A stretch of 64,000 nucleotides of DNA from UBA668 sp040081465 (GCA_040081465.1 JBEBGL010000002.1:256336-320335); one strand, 5' to 3'. Counted from the stretch's first letter, positions 52,858 through 62,265 are shown. Notes: generated by a model from the sequence alone, not told the origin. A program made the numbers and translations.

Positions 52858-54240
52858 TCAGGTCGCGTCGAAGGCGTCGATCAACTTCAGCAGTGCGTTC
52901 TCCACCAGTTCGGGCAGCGCAGGATGTATCCACACTTGGCCGCGCGCCATCTCGTCGACGGTGTTTCCGAGATGCATGCCTTGCACCAACAACTGCACCA
53001 GTGCCGATGCTTGATAGCCGATGATGTGCGCACCGATGACGGTGCGCGTGCGCGGATCGCCAATCAGCTTGCAGAAGCCGCTCGTGTCTTCCATCGCCCA
53101 GCCGTAAGCGATGTCGCTGTAGTCGTGCCGGATGACGACGTATGGCTCGCCGCGCGTTTGCGCTTCTTGTTCGGTAAGGCCGACAGCTCCGATCTGCGGA
53201 TTACCGAAGACAGCGTGCGGCGCAGGACGCTTGTCGTATGCGCGCAGCGCGTTGGGGTTCATCAGGTTGTGGCGTACGACCTTTGCCTCGCCGTTCGCCA
53301 TGTGCTTCAACTGGTAGCGACCGTTGATGTCGCCGAGCGCCCACACGCCGGGCGCGCTTGTGCGACCAAACTCGTCGACAGCCACGTAGCCGCGTGAATC
53401 GATGGCTATACCGCCCGCCTCGACGCGTAGTTGGTCGCTGTTCGGAATGCGGCCAGTCGCGACCAGCAGCGCGTCGCCGTCGATCGTGCGAGGACCTGCA
53501 TCGCACTCGACGTGGACAACGATTCCATCGCTCGACTTTGAGATGCGAGTGACCTCCGAGCCAAGAGCGAGATCGAAGCGCTCGGCGGACAGTTCTGTAA
53601 AGCGCTGCGCGATCTCGTCGTCTTCTGCGCGCAGCAACTCGTGGCCGCGATTGATGATCGTCACCTTCGAACCGAGTGCCTGGAACACGTGACCGAGTTC
53701 GGCGGCGATGAAGCCGCCGCCAAGCACGATCAGGTGCGCCGGCAGTTTCTCGATCCGCATGATGTCGTCGCTTGTGTGAAACGGCACGCTGTCGATTCCG
53801 GGGAAGTAGGGAACGAACGAGCGAGCGCCAGCAGCAATCACGACTTGTTTGCCGGTGATCACCGTGCCGTCCACTTCTAGCTGGCGGTCACCAACGAAGT
53901 GCGCCTCACCGTCGTACACGTCGACGTTCGGAAGCCCTATCCGATACTCGCGGCCGCCTACTGCGATTGGGTCGATACGCCCGAACACGCGCTGCACGAT
54001 CGCCGGCCAGTCCGCGCCGCGGAATTCGGTGTGGATCCCCAGGTGCGCACCGTGCTTTGCGTGCTCTGCGAGGTCGGCGGGAAAGATCAGCATCTTCGAC
54101 GGGATGCATCCACGATTCACGCAAGTACCGCCGAAGACATCGCGCTCGACGATCGCGATCCGCATGTCGTCCATCTCGGGTCCGATGATCGAGTTACCCG
54201 ACCCAGTGCCAATCACAATCAAGTCATAGTCAGTACCCAC
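52858..54240 (-). CDS. mtr: Mycothione reductase
   Basis: Mtr reduces mycothiol disulfide with NADPH, keeping the actinobacterial thiol pool reduced. The 460-residue flavoprotein starts from GTG 54240 (YDLIVIGTGSGNSIIG) and has the redox-active pair Cys40-Cys45 in GGTCVNRGCIPSKM. The NADPH domain has VLGGGFIAAELGHVFQALGS, FAD motif II is GVWALGDINGRYQLKHMANG, and the C-terminal catalytic base is in WIHPALPELVENAL. The frame is open for 95 more codons upstream, but these do not resemble the family. This gene supports an actinobacterial host. Confidence 0.93.
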   Translation of the reverse strand: MGTDYDLIVIGTGSGNSIIGPEMDDMRIAIVERDVFGGTCVNRGCIPSKMLIFPADLAEHAKHGAHLGIHTEFRGADWPAIVQRVFGRIDPIAVGGREYRIGLPNVDVYDGEAHFVGDRQLEVDGTVITGKQVVIAAGARSFVPYFPGIDSVPFHTSDDIMRIEKLPAHLIVLGGGFIAAELGHVFQALGSKVTIINRGHELLRAEDDEIAQRFTELSAERFDLALGSEVTRISKSSDGIVVHVECDAGPRTIDGDALLVATGRIPNSDQLRVEAGGIAIDSRGYVAVDEFGRTSAPGVWALGDINGRYQLKHMANGEAKVVRHNLMNPNALRAYDKRPAPHAVFGNPQIGAVGLTEQEAQTRGEPYVVIRHDYSDIAYGWAMEDTSGFCKLIGDPRTRTVIGAHIIGYQASALVQLLVQGMHLGNTVDEMARGQVWIHPALPELVENALLKLIDAFDAT

Positions 54241-54284
54241 AAAGCCAGTCTGCCCGGGCAAAGCGCCCGTCACGGGCTTCGGGG

Positions 54285-54296
54285 TACCCTCGGCGC
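54285..54296 (+). promoter_or_regulatory. Candidate leaderless -10 for the Cys-rich protein gene
   Basis: TACCCT (54285-54290) ends 6 nt before the GTG at 54297. Confidence 0.35.
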
Positions 54297-54977
54297 GTGA
54301 GTCCTGCCCCTGATGATCGCGAGTTTGTTGAGATTGCGGATGGGGAGACGCTTTGGCGGTTTGAGCGTGGCTTTCTTGAGTCGAACTGGACTTGTATCTG
54401 GGGGCGAGGATGCAAGGGCATCCTTGATCATCCGGCCGAAGATTTGCAGCAGGGATGTTGCTCGGTTGGCGCCGAGATGACCGACGCAGAGGAAGCGATG
54501 ACGATCTCGGCGCTCGCAGCCACACTGTCGCCGCAACATTGGCAACACCACTCGCATCGCGATGCGGACGATGTGTTCAGCAGCGATGCGCGCAGCAACA
54601 CCAAGGTCGTCGACGGCGCGTGCATCTTCCTCAACCGTCCCGGCTTTGAAGGTCGCGTCGGGTGTGCGCTGCACATCGCTGCAGAAGCGGCGGGGGAATC
54701 GCCGACCGACTGGAAGCCGTCAGTGTGTTGGCAGCTACCGATTCGTGTCGATTGGCAAGACCACGGCGCCACCGAGCACGCAACGGTTCGCCGTTGGTCG
54801 CGCGCCGATTGGGGCGAAGAAGGCAAGACGATGGCGTGGTGCTGCACGGAAGGCAGTGACGCCTACATCGGCGAAGAACGCGTCATCGATTCGTTGGCCA
54901 CAGAGTTGACCGGCATCGCCGGTGATGCGGTGTACGTGCAACTGCGTTCGCGACTCAACGCTCCGCTGACCGACTAG
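54297..54977 (+). CDS. Conserved Cys-rich protein, possibly metal-binding
   Basis: The 226-residue product has spaced Cys residues in WTCIWGRGCKGI, QQGCCSVGAEM, GRVGCALH, VCWQLP and AWCCTEG. The pattern is like YkgJ/DUF3109-type proteins that may bind zinc or an iron-sulfur cluster. No catalytic motif or signal peptide is seen. It is divergent from mtr with 56 nt between starts, so a link to redox control is possible but unproven. The 3' end overlaps the next, convergent gene by 4 nt. Confidence 0.7.
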   Translation: MSPAPDDREFVEIADGETLWRFERGFLESNWTCIWGRGCKGILDHPAEDLQQGCCSVGAEMTDAEEAMTISALAATLSPQHWQHHSHRDADDVFSSDARSNTKVVDGACIFLNRPGFEGRVGCALHIAAEAAGESPTDWKPSVCWQLPIRVDWQDHGATEHATVRRWSRADWGEEGKTMAWCCTEGSDAYIGEERVIDSLATELTGIAGDAVYVQLRSRLNAPLTD

Positions 54978-55540
54978 AGAGTGGGCACTACAGGAAAAGT
55001 CACCGTTGACTCGGCGAGTCGGCGGCAGGCGCGCCGCTCGCGGCGAATCGGCCACCAGTCGTAGAGCAAGATCTCTAACGGCTTCCACATCGACACCCAG
55101 CCGAGCACGGCGAGGCCTTCGTGAATGACTTCGATAACCGGGTTCTCGCTGGCGCCGATCGCTCGCGACGCAGTGTTGAACCCTGCAATCGCGACGATGC
55201 CAATCAACAAGCTAAACCGACCTCGACGTAACAGCTTGCGCAACTCTCGATCCGCCTGCCACTCGCGATACTCGAAGTGATTGTGCAACCCGGTGACAAT
55301 CGCTTCCTCACGGCCGGCGAACCTGCCATCAGCAACGAGAATCTCGAGAGTGATGGGCTGGTCTTTGTCGAGGTCTTCCGCCCACTCCTCTATCCAGTCG
55401 GCAACCTCTTGATTGAGTGAGCGTTCATTGAGCGGCGTCGGATCCATCGGATTGAAGATGTGCTCGACGGTCGCGACCCGCACCTGTATCGGACGTTTAT
55501 TCAGCTCGTCGCGCGTGCGCGGCCAATAGCGTTGTTCCAT
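54974..55540 (-). CDS. Predicted membrane protein of unknown function
   Basis: The 188-residue protein has a hydrophilic N-terminal half with a Glu/Asp-rich region (DWIEEWAEDLDKDQP), two hydrophobic segments (about 110-128 and 140-158) and a basic C-terminus (RRERRACRR). I do not recognise the family. It starts 3 nt after the acyl-CoA dehydrogenase stop, so the two are in one operon. Confidence 0.65.
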   Translation of the reverse strand: MEQRYWPRTRDELNKRPIQVRVATVEHIFNPMDPTPLNERSLNQEVADWIEEWAEDLDKDQPITLEILVADGRFAGREEAIVTGLHNHFEYREWQADRELRKLLRRGRFSLLIGIVAIAGFNTASRAIGASENPVIEVIHEGLAVLGWVSMWKPLEILLYDWWPIRRERRACRRLAESTVTFPVVPTL

Positions 55541-55543
55541 CGC

Positions 55544-56836
55544 TCAGCCGTTCTTAGGAAGTTCCGCCCAAGTCTTCACACGATCGTCGTTGGGCTCCTT
55601 GGGTAGCCCGAGCGCTCGCTCGCCAAGAATGTTGCGCTGAACCTGATCGGTACCGCCGTAGATCGGCGGCGCTTGCGCGAAGAGCGCCATCTCGGTGATG
55701 TATGCCAGCGTTGGTTTGTCGGTGGCCTTGTCGAGCTTCACGCGGTCTTTGCCGTTGTACGCGTGCAACATGCCACCCGCGCCGGCGATACGAAGACCGA
55801 GGTCGCGGCTTTGGCGCATGATCTCGCTCATCGACAACTTCGCGATGTTCGGCGCGCCAGCGATCTCGCGCCCGGCGGCTTTCTCGGCCTTCACGCGCAG
55901 CGACATCATGCGGCCGACCTCGTTCAGCGTGTGCAACCGCATCAGGTCTTGGCGCACACTCGCATCGTTGATGGCACCGCTCGCGGTCGCCATGTCGACG
56001 AATAACTTCTCCGCACCAGCTGCCATTGCGCCGCCACCGCCGCTGCCACCCGACGGCCCACTGGGCCGGACGAAGTCGCCGACTCGTTTCGACAAGTCGC
56101 CGACGACGGTTCCCGGGCTCGCGATCGACACCGCGCTGTGTCCGCCGGCACCAAGGCTCGAGCGTTCGAACATCAGCGTCGTGTTCGCTACGGCCCATCC
56201 GTTGTTTGTGCCGCCAATGATCGCGTCGTCGGGAACACGCACGTCGCTGAGGAACACTTCGCTGAACAGTGCGCGCCCTGTCATCTCGCGCAGCGGCCGC
56301 ACCTCGACACCTGGCTGCCGCATTCCGCATGCGAACCAAGTGATGCCCTGATGCTTGGGCACGTTCGGATCGCTGCGCGCGATCAACATTCCCATGTCGG
56401 CGATTTGGCCAGCGCTGGTCCAAACCTTCTGGCCGTTGACCACCCACTCTTCGCCGTCCTTGACCGCCTTGCACCCGAGACCGGCGAGGTCGCTGCCCGC
56501 GCCCGGTTCGCTGAACAACTGACACCACGCCTGCTGACCGGTAACGATCGGCAACACGAAGCGCTCGATGTGGTCGGGCGTGCCGTGCGCGGCGATCGTC
56601 GGTGCTGCCAGCATCATGCCCAGCCCACCAGGTGCCGCGACCGCACCGCGCTTCACGATGTGATGGCCGACCGCAATCGCTTCGCTGCGCGACAAGCCTT
56701 TGCCATATGCGTTCGGCGGCAGCGCCGGCGCCGCCCATCCGGCTTCACCCAGAAGTTGCCACCATTGCGCGACGGTGAGTTCTGCATCCCAGTTGGCGTC
56801 GAGCCACGCGTCAAGTTCATCGAGTGTGTCAGCCAT
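55544..56836 (-). CDS. Acyl-CoA dehydrogenase
   Basis: The 430-residue flavoenzyme oxidises an acyl-CoA to the enoyl form. It has the N-terminal helical domain, the FAD-contact segment QLFSEPGAGSDLAGLGCKAV and WVVNGQKVWTSAGQIADMGM. The C-terminal helical domain ends in the PPIYGGTDQVQRNILGERAL signature. An internal Gly/Pro-rich insert (SGPSGGSGGGGAMA, about 258-275) is unusual. It probably acts on a branched or long-chain substrate and passes electrons to an ETF, possibly the one encoded at 22234-25515. It is divergent from a small gene with only 23 nt between starts. Confidence 0.95.
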   Translation of the reverse strand: MADTLDELDAWLDANWDAELTVAQWWQLLGEAGWAAPALPPNAYGKGLSRSEAIAVGHHIVKRGAVAAPGGLGMMLAAPTIAAHGTPDHIERFVLPIVTGQQAWCQLFSEPGAGSDLAGLGCKAVKDGEEWVVNGQKVWTSAGQIADMGMLIARSDPNVPKHQGITWFACGMRQPGVEVRPLREMTGRALFSEVFLSDVRVPDDAIIGGTNNGWAVANTTLMFERSSLGAGGHSAVSIASPGTVVGDLSKRVGDFVRPSGPSGGSGGGGAMAAGAEKLFVDMATASGAINDASVRQDLMRLHTLNEVGRMMSLRVKAEKAAGREIAGAPNIAKLSMSEIMRQSRDLGLRIAGAGGMLHAYNGKDRVKLDKATDKPTLAYITEMALFAQAPPIYGGTDQVQRNILGERALGLPKEPNDDRVKTWAELPKNG

Positions 56837-56842
56837 GCGTTA

Positions 56843-56852
56843 ACAGTAACGT
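56843..56852. promoter_or_regulatory. Overlapping divergent -10 elements sharing one TA step
   Basis: On the minus strand TACTGT (56848-56843) ends 6 nt before the acyl-CoA dehydrogenase ATG. On the plus strand TAACGT (56847-56852) ends 7 nt before the GTG at 56860. Both use the same TA at 56847-56848, because TA is its own complement. Both would give leaderless mRNAs, and RNA polymerase could use only one at a time. Confidence 0.45.
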
Positions 56853-56859
56853 CAGGGCG

Positions 56860-57363
56860 GTGGCTAGCAAATCTCTCGGGAAAGTAATGGCGCGTGCGAA
56901 GCAGTTGGCCGAGCCTGCGCTGGTGAAGGCACGAGCCACCGATTTCGCTCGCCGGCTGAAGGCTGAGTACGAGGCTGGCAAGCGCGGCGACCCCGACCCC
57001 GACCCCGAGCGCGACGATGCGGACGCGACTGAAGTGGCCAACGCGATGCGTCGCGTCGATTGGGCGAAAGTGCGGGCCGCAACTGGCGAGCGAACCGCCG
57101 ATGCCGCGGCGGCGATGCGATCGATGGCCAAGGAAGTCGACTGGGCCAAGGTGCAGCCGGTTGCAGCAAAGGTGTCTAGTGCGCTGATGGCCGCCGTCGC
57201 ATCGGGCCAGCTGGGCGTCGGTGGCCGCCTAGGCGGCACGGTCGCACGTGCGATCATCAACGATCGCAATCTGGCGCAGCGTGTGAACAACGAGCTCGTG
57301 AAACACGAGCAACCGATGCCGCCCGACTTTCGCAACGTGATCGACGTGACCGCTACGGAGTGA
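56860..57363 (+). CDS. Small Ala-rich protein of unknown function
   Basis: The 167-residue product is mostly helical and charged, with two copies of a VDWAKV unit about 30 residues apart (RRVDWAKVRAATGERTADAA and KEVDWAKVQPVAAKV). A Gly-rich turn follows (GQLGVGGRLGGTVARAI). There is no signal peptide or known domain. The GTG at 56860 is favoured by the -10 element; the ATG at 56887 with a GGGAAAG site is an alternative. Confidence 0.65.
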   Translation: MASKSLGKVMARAKQLAEPALVKARATDFARRLKAEYEAGKRGDPDPDPERDDADATEVANAMRRVDWAKVRAATGERTADAAAAMRSMAKEVDWAKVQPVAAKVSSALMAAVASGQLGVGGRLGGTVARAIINDRNLAQRVNNELVKHEQPMPPDFRNVIDVTATE

Positions 57364-57408
57364 GGCTGGGTCGCTAGAGGCGACTTTCTAGGGACCCCAA
57401 ATTCGGTG

Positions 57409-57414
57409 TACGCT
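57409..57414 (+). promoter_or_regulatory. Candidate -10 for the M23 peptidase gene
   Basis: TACGCT (57409-57414) ends 9 nt before the ATG at 57424, giving a leader of 0-3 nt. Confidence 0.3.
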
Positions 57415-57423
57415 CATTTCGTC

Positions 57424-58482
57424 ATGAAACCGTCATATTCAGTGGTCTTGCGCACCGGGCTTGCCCTGATCGTGGCGGTTTCGGGCCTTCCGGCGTCGGT
57501 TTCGTCTGCTGCGGACTCGAATCTCACCTCCACTCAGGTGGCCGCAGAGATATTGCGAGTCCAGGCCAAGGCCGACGAGACAGCCGAGCAGTGGGCTGAA
57601 GTGCAGTCGCGATCGGAGAGCCTCGCAGCAGAAATCGAAGTTGCGCGGGCCAACGTGTCGGCGACCACGGCGGTGTTCGATCAGCTGCAACTCGCGATGA
57701 CCCAGATTGCGGTGCATCGGTTCACTAACGGTTCCGGTTCGTCAATCGTGCTGCAGTTTCACGTCACTGTTGATGAGATGCAACGAGATGCGCTGCGCGA
57801 GCTCGCTCTGAATTTCGGCGCAGGCGATCTCGATAACGTCGACGCAGTTCGTAGCGACCTGCAAGACGAGCAGGCGAACCTTGAAGCACTGAGCGCGCAG
57901 AACACCAGGCTGCTCAACGAGCTCGCCGCCAACGAGGTTGAACTCAACGAGCAACTGGTCGCGCTCGCCAAGCTTCACGAACAGCTCAAGGATGAAGAAG
58001 TTAAGCGGGCGTACGAAGCTCAGCTTGCGATCAAGCGACAAGAAGCAGCCAAGGCGGCCGCAAAGAAGGCCACAGGCGGAACGGCTGTCAACACCGGTGG
58101 ATCCTGGTTGTGCCCAATCGCCGGCGCCACCGCGTTCGGCGACTCATGGGGTGCCCCGCGGTCGGGTGGCCGTCAGCATCAAGGCGTCGACATGATGGCC
58201 GCGTTCGGTACGCCTGTCGTCGCCGTCGTTTCGGGCAACGTGGAGATGAAGGTCAACTCACTCGGAGGCAACATCGTGTGGCTGCGCGGTTCCGATGGAA
58301 ACGCGTACTACTACGCGCACCTCTCGTCGTGGCAGGGCAACTCGCGAAGTGTTAGCGCAGGCGAAGTGATCGGGTACATCGGTGCGACGGGCAACACGAA
58401 CACGAACCACCTGCACTTTGAGATTCACCCTGGCGGCGGGTCGGCAGTGAATCCGTATTGGACAGTCCGACAGTTCTGCTGA
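57424..58482 (+). CDS. Secreted M23 (LytM) peptidase with coiled-coil
   Basis: The 352-residue protein has a signal peptide (about 1-30), a long coiled-coil (about 35-220), and a LytM-type domain at the C-terminus with HQGVDM, then HLHFEIHPGG, which supply the zinc ligands. The layout is like EnvC/NlpD or RipA-associated factors that act in cell-wall cleavage at division. The first ligand H and Asp are present, so it is probably active. The start is the ATG 57424; a GTG 18 nt upstream is in frame. It is convergent with glgC. Confidence 0.9.
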   Translation: MKPSYSVVLRTGLALIVAVSGLPASVSSAADSNLTSTQVAAEILRVQAKADETAEQWAEVQSRSESLAAEIEVARANVSATTAVFDQLQLAMTQIAVHRFTNGSGSSIVLQFHVTVDEMQRDALRELALNFGAGDLDNVDAVRSDLQDEQANLEALSAQNTRLLNELAANEVELNEQLVALAKLHEQLKDEEVKRAYEAQLAIKRQEAAKAAAKKATGGTAVNTGGSWLCPIAGATAFGDSWGAPRSGGRQHQGVDMMAAFGTPVVAVVSGNVEMKVNSLGGNIVWLRGSDGNAYYYAHLSSWQGNSRSVSAGEVIGYIGATGNTNTNHLHFEIHPGGGSAVNPYWTVRQFC

Positions 58483-58485
58483 TCT

Positions 58486-58503
58486 GGTCGTCTCGCAACG
58501 ACT
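58486..58503. terminator. Hairpin between convergent M23 peptidase and glgC genes
   Basis: GGTCGT (58486-58491) pairs with ACGACT (58498-58503), with one G-U pair and a 6-nt loop, in the 28-nt gap between the two stops. It could terminate in both directions. Confidence 0.35.
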
Positions 58504-58510
58504 AGCCGAA

Positions 58511-59737
<1,227 letters not shown>

Positions 59738-59744
59738 GAAATGG

Positions 59745-59754
59745 AATGTACCCT
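59745..59754. promoter_or_regulatory. Overlapping divergent -10 elements of glgC and glgA sharing one TA step
   Basis: On the minus strand TACATT (59750-59745) ends 7 nt before the glgC ATG. On the plus strand TACCCT (59749-59754) ends 8 nt before the glgA GTG. They share the TA at 59749-59750. This would make both glycogen-synthesis mRNAs leaderless, with mutually exclusive initiation from one point. Confidence 0.45.
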
Positions 59755-59762
59755 CAAAGTCA

Positions 59763-61223
59763 GTGGACGTGTTGTTCGTCACTTCCGAGTGCTACCCGCT
59801 GGTGAAAACCGGTGGCCTCGCCGACGTTACGGGCGCTCTGCCATTGGCCTTGGCCGCTATCGACGTCGATGCACGGGTGCTGCTTCCGGCGTACCCGGGC
59901 GTTCGCGAACAACTCGCGAGCAGCACGACAACCGCGCGGATCGATGACCTATTCGGTGGCAGCGCAGCGCTTGTCGAAGGGACCACCGCCGCTGGTTTGA
60001 AGGTGTTGCTGATCGACGCGCCGCACCTTTACGACCGCGCCGGCGGCCCGTACAACACCGCCGACGGGCAGGACTGGCCAGACAATCACCTGCGCTTCGC
60101 GGCGCTCTCGTGGGTGGCGGCCGAAATCGGCAGTGGCCGACTGGGTAGGTGGAGGCCCGATGTTGTGCACCTGCACGATTGGCATGCGGCGCTCGCCGCG
60201 GCGTACCTGCACTTCGACGAATCGAAGCCATCACGATCGAGCCGACCTGCAACGCTGCTGACGATTCACAATCTCGCGTTTCAAGGCGTCTTCCCCGAGA
60301 CATCGTTGGATGCATTGCGACTTCCGACTGAGGCGCTCACGAAAGACGGCATGGCGTACTGGGGAAGTCTCAGCTTTTTGAAAGCGGGCGTGCGCTGGTG
60401 CGATGCCGTCAGCACGGTCAGCCCCACGTATGCGCGCGAGATCGTGACACCAGAAGACGGAATGGGATTCGACGAAGCGCTCAACGAGCGCGCCGACCCA
60501 CTGATCGGCATCGTCAATGGAATCGATCTGGATGTATGGAACCCGGAAACCGATCCGCACATCGCGGTCAACTACTCAGTAGAGACAACGAGTCTCAAGG
60601 CGCGCAACAAGGCTGCTCTTCAAGGTGAGCTCGGACTGGACACCGATCCACGCGCACCGTTGTTCTGCGTGGTCAGCAGGCTCACGCAACAGAAGGGCGT
60701 CGACCTTCTACTAACGGCGCTCCCCCGATTGCTGGCGCGTGGTGGGCAGTTGGCCGTTCTGGGCACCGGCGATCGCAAGTTGGAGAAGGCCCTTCAGCGC
60801 GCAGTCAAGAAGCAAACCGGCTTCGTCGCCGCCGTCCTCGGTTACGACGAAGCGTTGTCGCATCGCATGCAAGCGGGAGCCGATGCAATCATCGTGCCCT
60901 CGCGCTTCGAGCCATGCGGACTTACCCAGTTGTACGGACTGCGCTACGGCACCTTGCCTGTTGTCGCCAAGGTCGGAGGCCTCGCCGACACCGTCACCGA
61001 CATCGACACAGTCACCGATGGCGAGGGTGCGACCGGGTTCCAGTTCACTCCCGTCGACTCAGATCAGCTTGCAACCGCGATCGATAGGGCATGCGACATC
61101 TACGAGACACCAACGATTTGGCAGCGGATGATGCACCACGCGATGACCCGCGACGTGGGGTGGGACACCGCCGCCCTCGCCTACCGCGCGCTCTACGAGC
61201 AACTGGTGCAGGCGCGCCGGTAA
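59763..61223 (+). CDS. glgA: Glycogen synthase (ADP-glucose type, GT5)
   Basis: GlgA extends alpha-1,4-glucan from ADP-glucose. The 486-residue product starts VDVLFVTSECYPLVKTGGLADV, the ADP-glucose-binding KTGGLADV motif. It shows WRPDVVHLHDWHAAL, TIHNLAFQG, IVNGIDLDVWNP, the C-terminal RLTQQKGVDLL and PSRFEPCGLTQLYGLRYGT with the catalytic Glu, and VVAKVGGLADTV. I start it at the GTG 59763, which fits the family and the -10. An ATG at 59736, overlapping the glgC start codon, is less likely. Together with glgC it makes glycogen. Confidence 0.96.
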   Translation: MDVLFVTSECYPLVKTGGLADVTGALPLALAAIDVDARVLLPAYPGVREQLASSTTTARIDDLFGGSAALVEGTTAAGLKVLLIDAPHLYDRAGGPYNTADGQDWPDNHLRFAALSWVAAEIGSGRLGRWRPDVVHLHDWHAALAAAYLHFDESKPSRSSRPATLLTIHNLAFQGVFPETSLDALRLPTEALTKDGMAYWGSLSFLKAGVRWCDAVSTVSPTYAREIVTPEDGMGFDEALNERADPLIGIVNGIDLDVWNPETDPHIAVNYSVETTSLKARNKAALQGELGLDTDPRAPLFCVVSRLTQQKGVDLLLTALPRLLARGGQLAVLGTGDRKLEKALQRAVKKQTGFVAAVLGYDEALSHRMQAGADAIIVPSRFEPCGLTQLYGLRYGTLPVVAKVGGLADTVTDIDTVTDGEGATGFQFTPVDSDQLATAIDRACDIYETPTIWQRMMHHAMTRDVGWDTAALAYRALYEQLVQARR

Positions 61224-61233
61224 AGTTCGCACC
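61221..61233 (+). promoter_or_regulatory. Candidate leaderless -10 for the PPOX gene
   Basis: TAAAGT (61221-61226) ends 7 nt before the ATG at 61234. Its first three bases are the glgA stop codon. Confidence 0.4.
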
Positions 61234-61617
61234 ATGCTTGAAACTGAAATCCGCGACCTTGCCCGTGGCAAGAATTTCGCAGCCCTCACCGTCATTCCCA
61301 AGTCGGGCCACCCGATGACACACATCATGTGGGTCGATGCCGACGACAATCACGTCCTGATCAACACCGAACTCGGCCGCGCCAAGGCGACCGCGATGGA
61401 CAACGACGCACGCGTCACCGTCACCGTGTTCGACGCGGGCAACCCATACCACTACGCCGAAGTTCGCGGACGCGTCGTTGGCACCACTGTCGGCCCGGAG
61501 GCCGCCGAGCACATCGACGCGCTCTCCACCAAGTACACCGGCTCGGCTTACGGCTTCGGCCCGACAGACCGACGCATCATCTACCGCATCGAGCCAATCC
61601 GCCAGCGCACTATGTAA
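61234..61617 (+). CDS. PPOX-class (probably F420-dependent) flavin/deazaflavin oxidoreductase
   Basis: The 127-residue protein has the split-barrel fold: FAALTVIPKSGHPMTHIMWV, a central NTELGRAKATAMDNDARVTV strand-helix with the Arg/Lys phosphate contact, and YAEVRGRVVGTT. Actinobacterial proteins of this size and pattern usually bind F420 and reduce varied substrates. It lies 10 nt after glgA but has its own -10. The 3' end overlaps the convergent sensor-like gene by 8 nt. Confidence 0.85.
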   Translation: MLETEIRDLARGKNFAALTVIPKSGHPMTHIMWVDADDNHVLINTELGRAKATAMDNDARVTVTVFDAGNPYHYAEVRGRVVGTTVGPEAAEHIDALSTKYTGSAYGFGPTDRRIIYRIEPIRQRTM

Positions 61618-62230
61618 CGTCGGCGACGGTTGGCGGCGCGTCGGTTGGCGGAACGGCGACCGCCGGTGCGTCTGTTGGCGCAGCGTCATCGGACGCAGCA
61701 GTGACTCTGCGTCCGATCAGCCACCACGCGAGAAAGCCGAATAGCAGCGTGACGGCAGGAATGACGAACGCGAGGCTGGTGCGCAGCGCATCGTCGGCCT
61801 TGTCGATTTGTGGAATCGGCGTGGCCGTGTGAATCACCACCAAGTCGTTGATCCGGCGCGAGAGCAATCGGTAGGGCTCGTCCGAGATCGCAATCGTCGT
61901 TGAGCGACTCTGCACGTCGCCATCGGGAGCACTCAACGCTCGCTGTCCCGACATGTTGGCCGTACTCGCCAGCACATCCGTTTGCCCATACACGACCTGT
62001 GCAACCCAACCGTCGGTGTCGCCTGGATCGAGCACCGGTCGCATCGACCCGGCATCGAACGCCTCCTCGATGTCCTCACTTCGCGCCTGCAAGGTTTCGT
62101 CGACGTCGTCGGTTTGGAACCGATGTTGCAGCGTCATCAGCGCCAGACCTGCGCACAACATGACGACCGCAATCACGAGTGTGGCGAGTGCGGTAAGCCG
62201 CAGCCTGCTTGCGTTCGACCTGTCCGTCAC
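61610..62230 (-). CDS. Histidine-kinase-like sensor membrane protein without kinase domain
   Basis: The 206-residue product from GTG 62228-62230 looks like the sensor half of a two-component kinase. It has membrane helix 1 (about 11-33), an external region of about 115 residues (RSEDIEEAFDAGSM, then WVAQVVYGQTDVLASTANMS and SDEPYRLLSRRI), and helix 2 with the start of a HAMP-like segment (WWLIGRRVTAAS). It then stops in an Ala/Pro/Thr-rich tail. There is no HisKA or ATPase domain and no remnant of one downstream. It may be a free-standing sensor, an accessory protein or a decayed kinase. Confidence 0.65.
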   Translation of the reverse strand: MTDRSNASRLRLTALATLVIAVVMLCAGLALMTLQHRFQTDDVDETLQARSEDIEEAFDAGSMRPVLDPGDTDGWVAQVVYGQTDVLASTANMSGQRALSAPDGDVQSRSTTIAISDEPYRLLSRRINDLVVIHTATPIPQIDKADDALRTSLAFVIPAVTLLFGFLAWWLIGRRVTAASDDAAPTDAPAVAVPPTDAPPTVADVT

Positions 62231-62259
62231 TGCGGCACAGTCTTGCTCACTCGGCCAGG

Positions 62260-62265
62260 TAGAAT
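62260..62265 (+). promoter_or_regulatory. Candidate -10 for the H1-like protein gene
   Basis: TAGAAT at 62260-62265 is a close match to TATAAT. The start would be near 62272, leaving a leader of about 60 nt before the ATG at 62333. No good -35 at the right distance. Confidence 0.35.
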
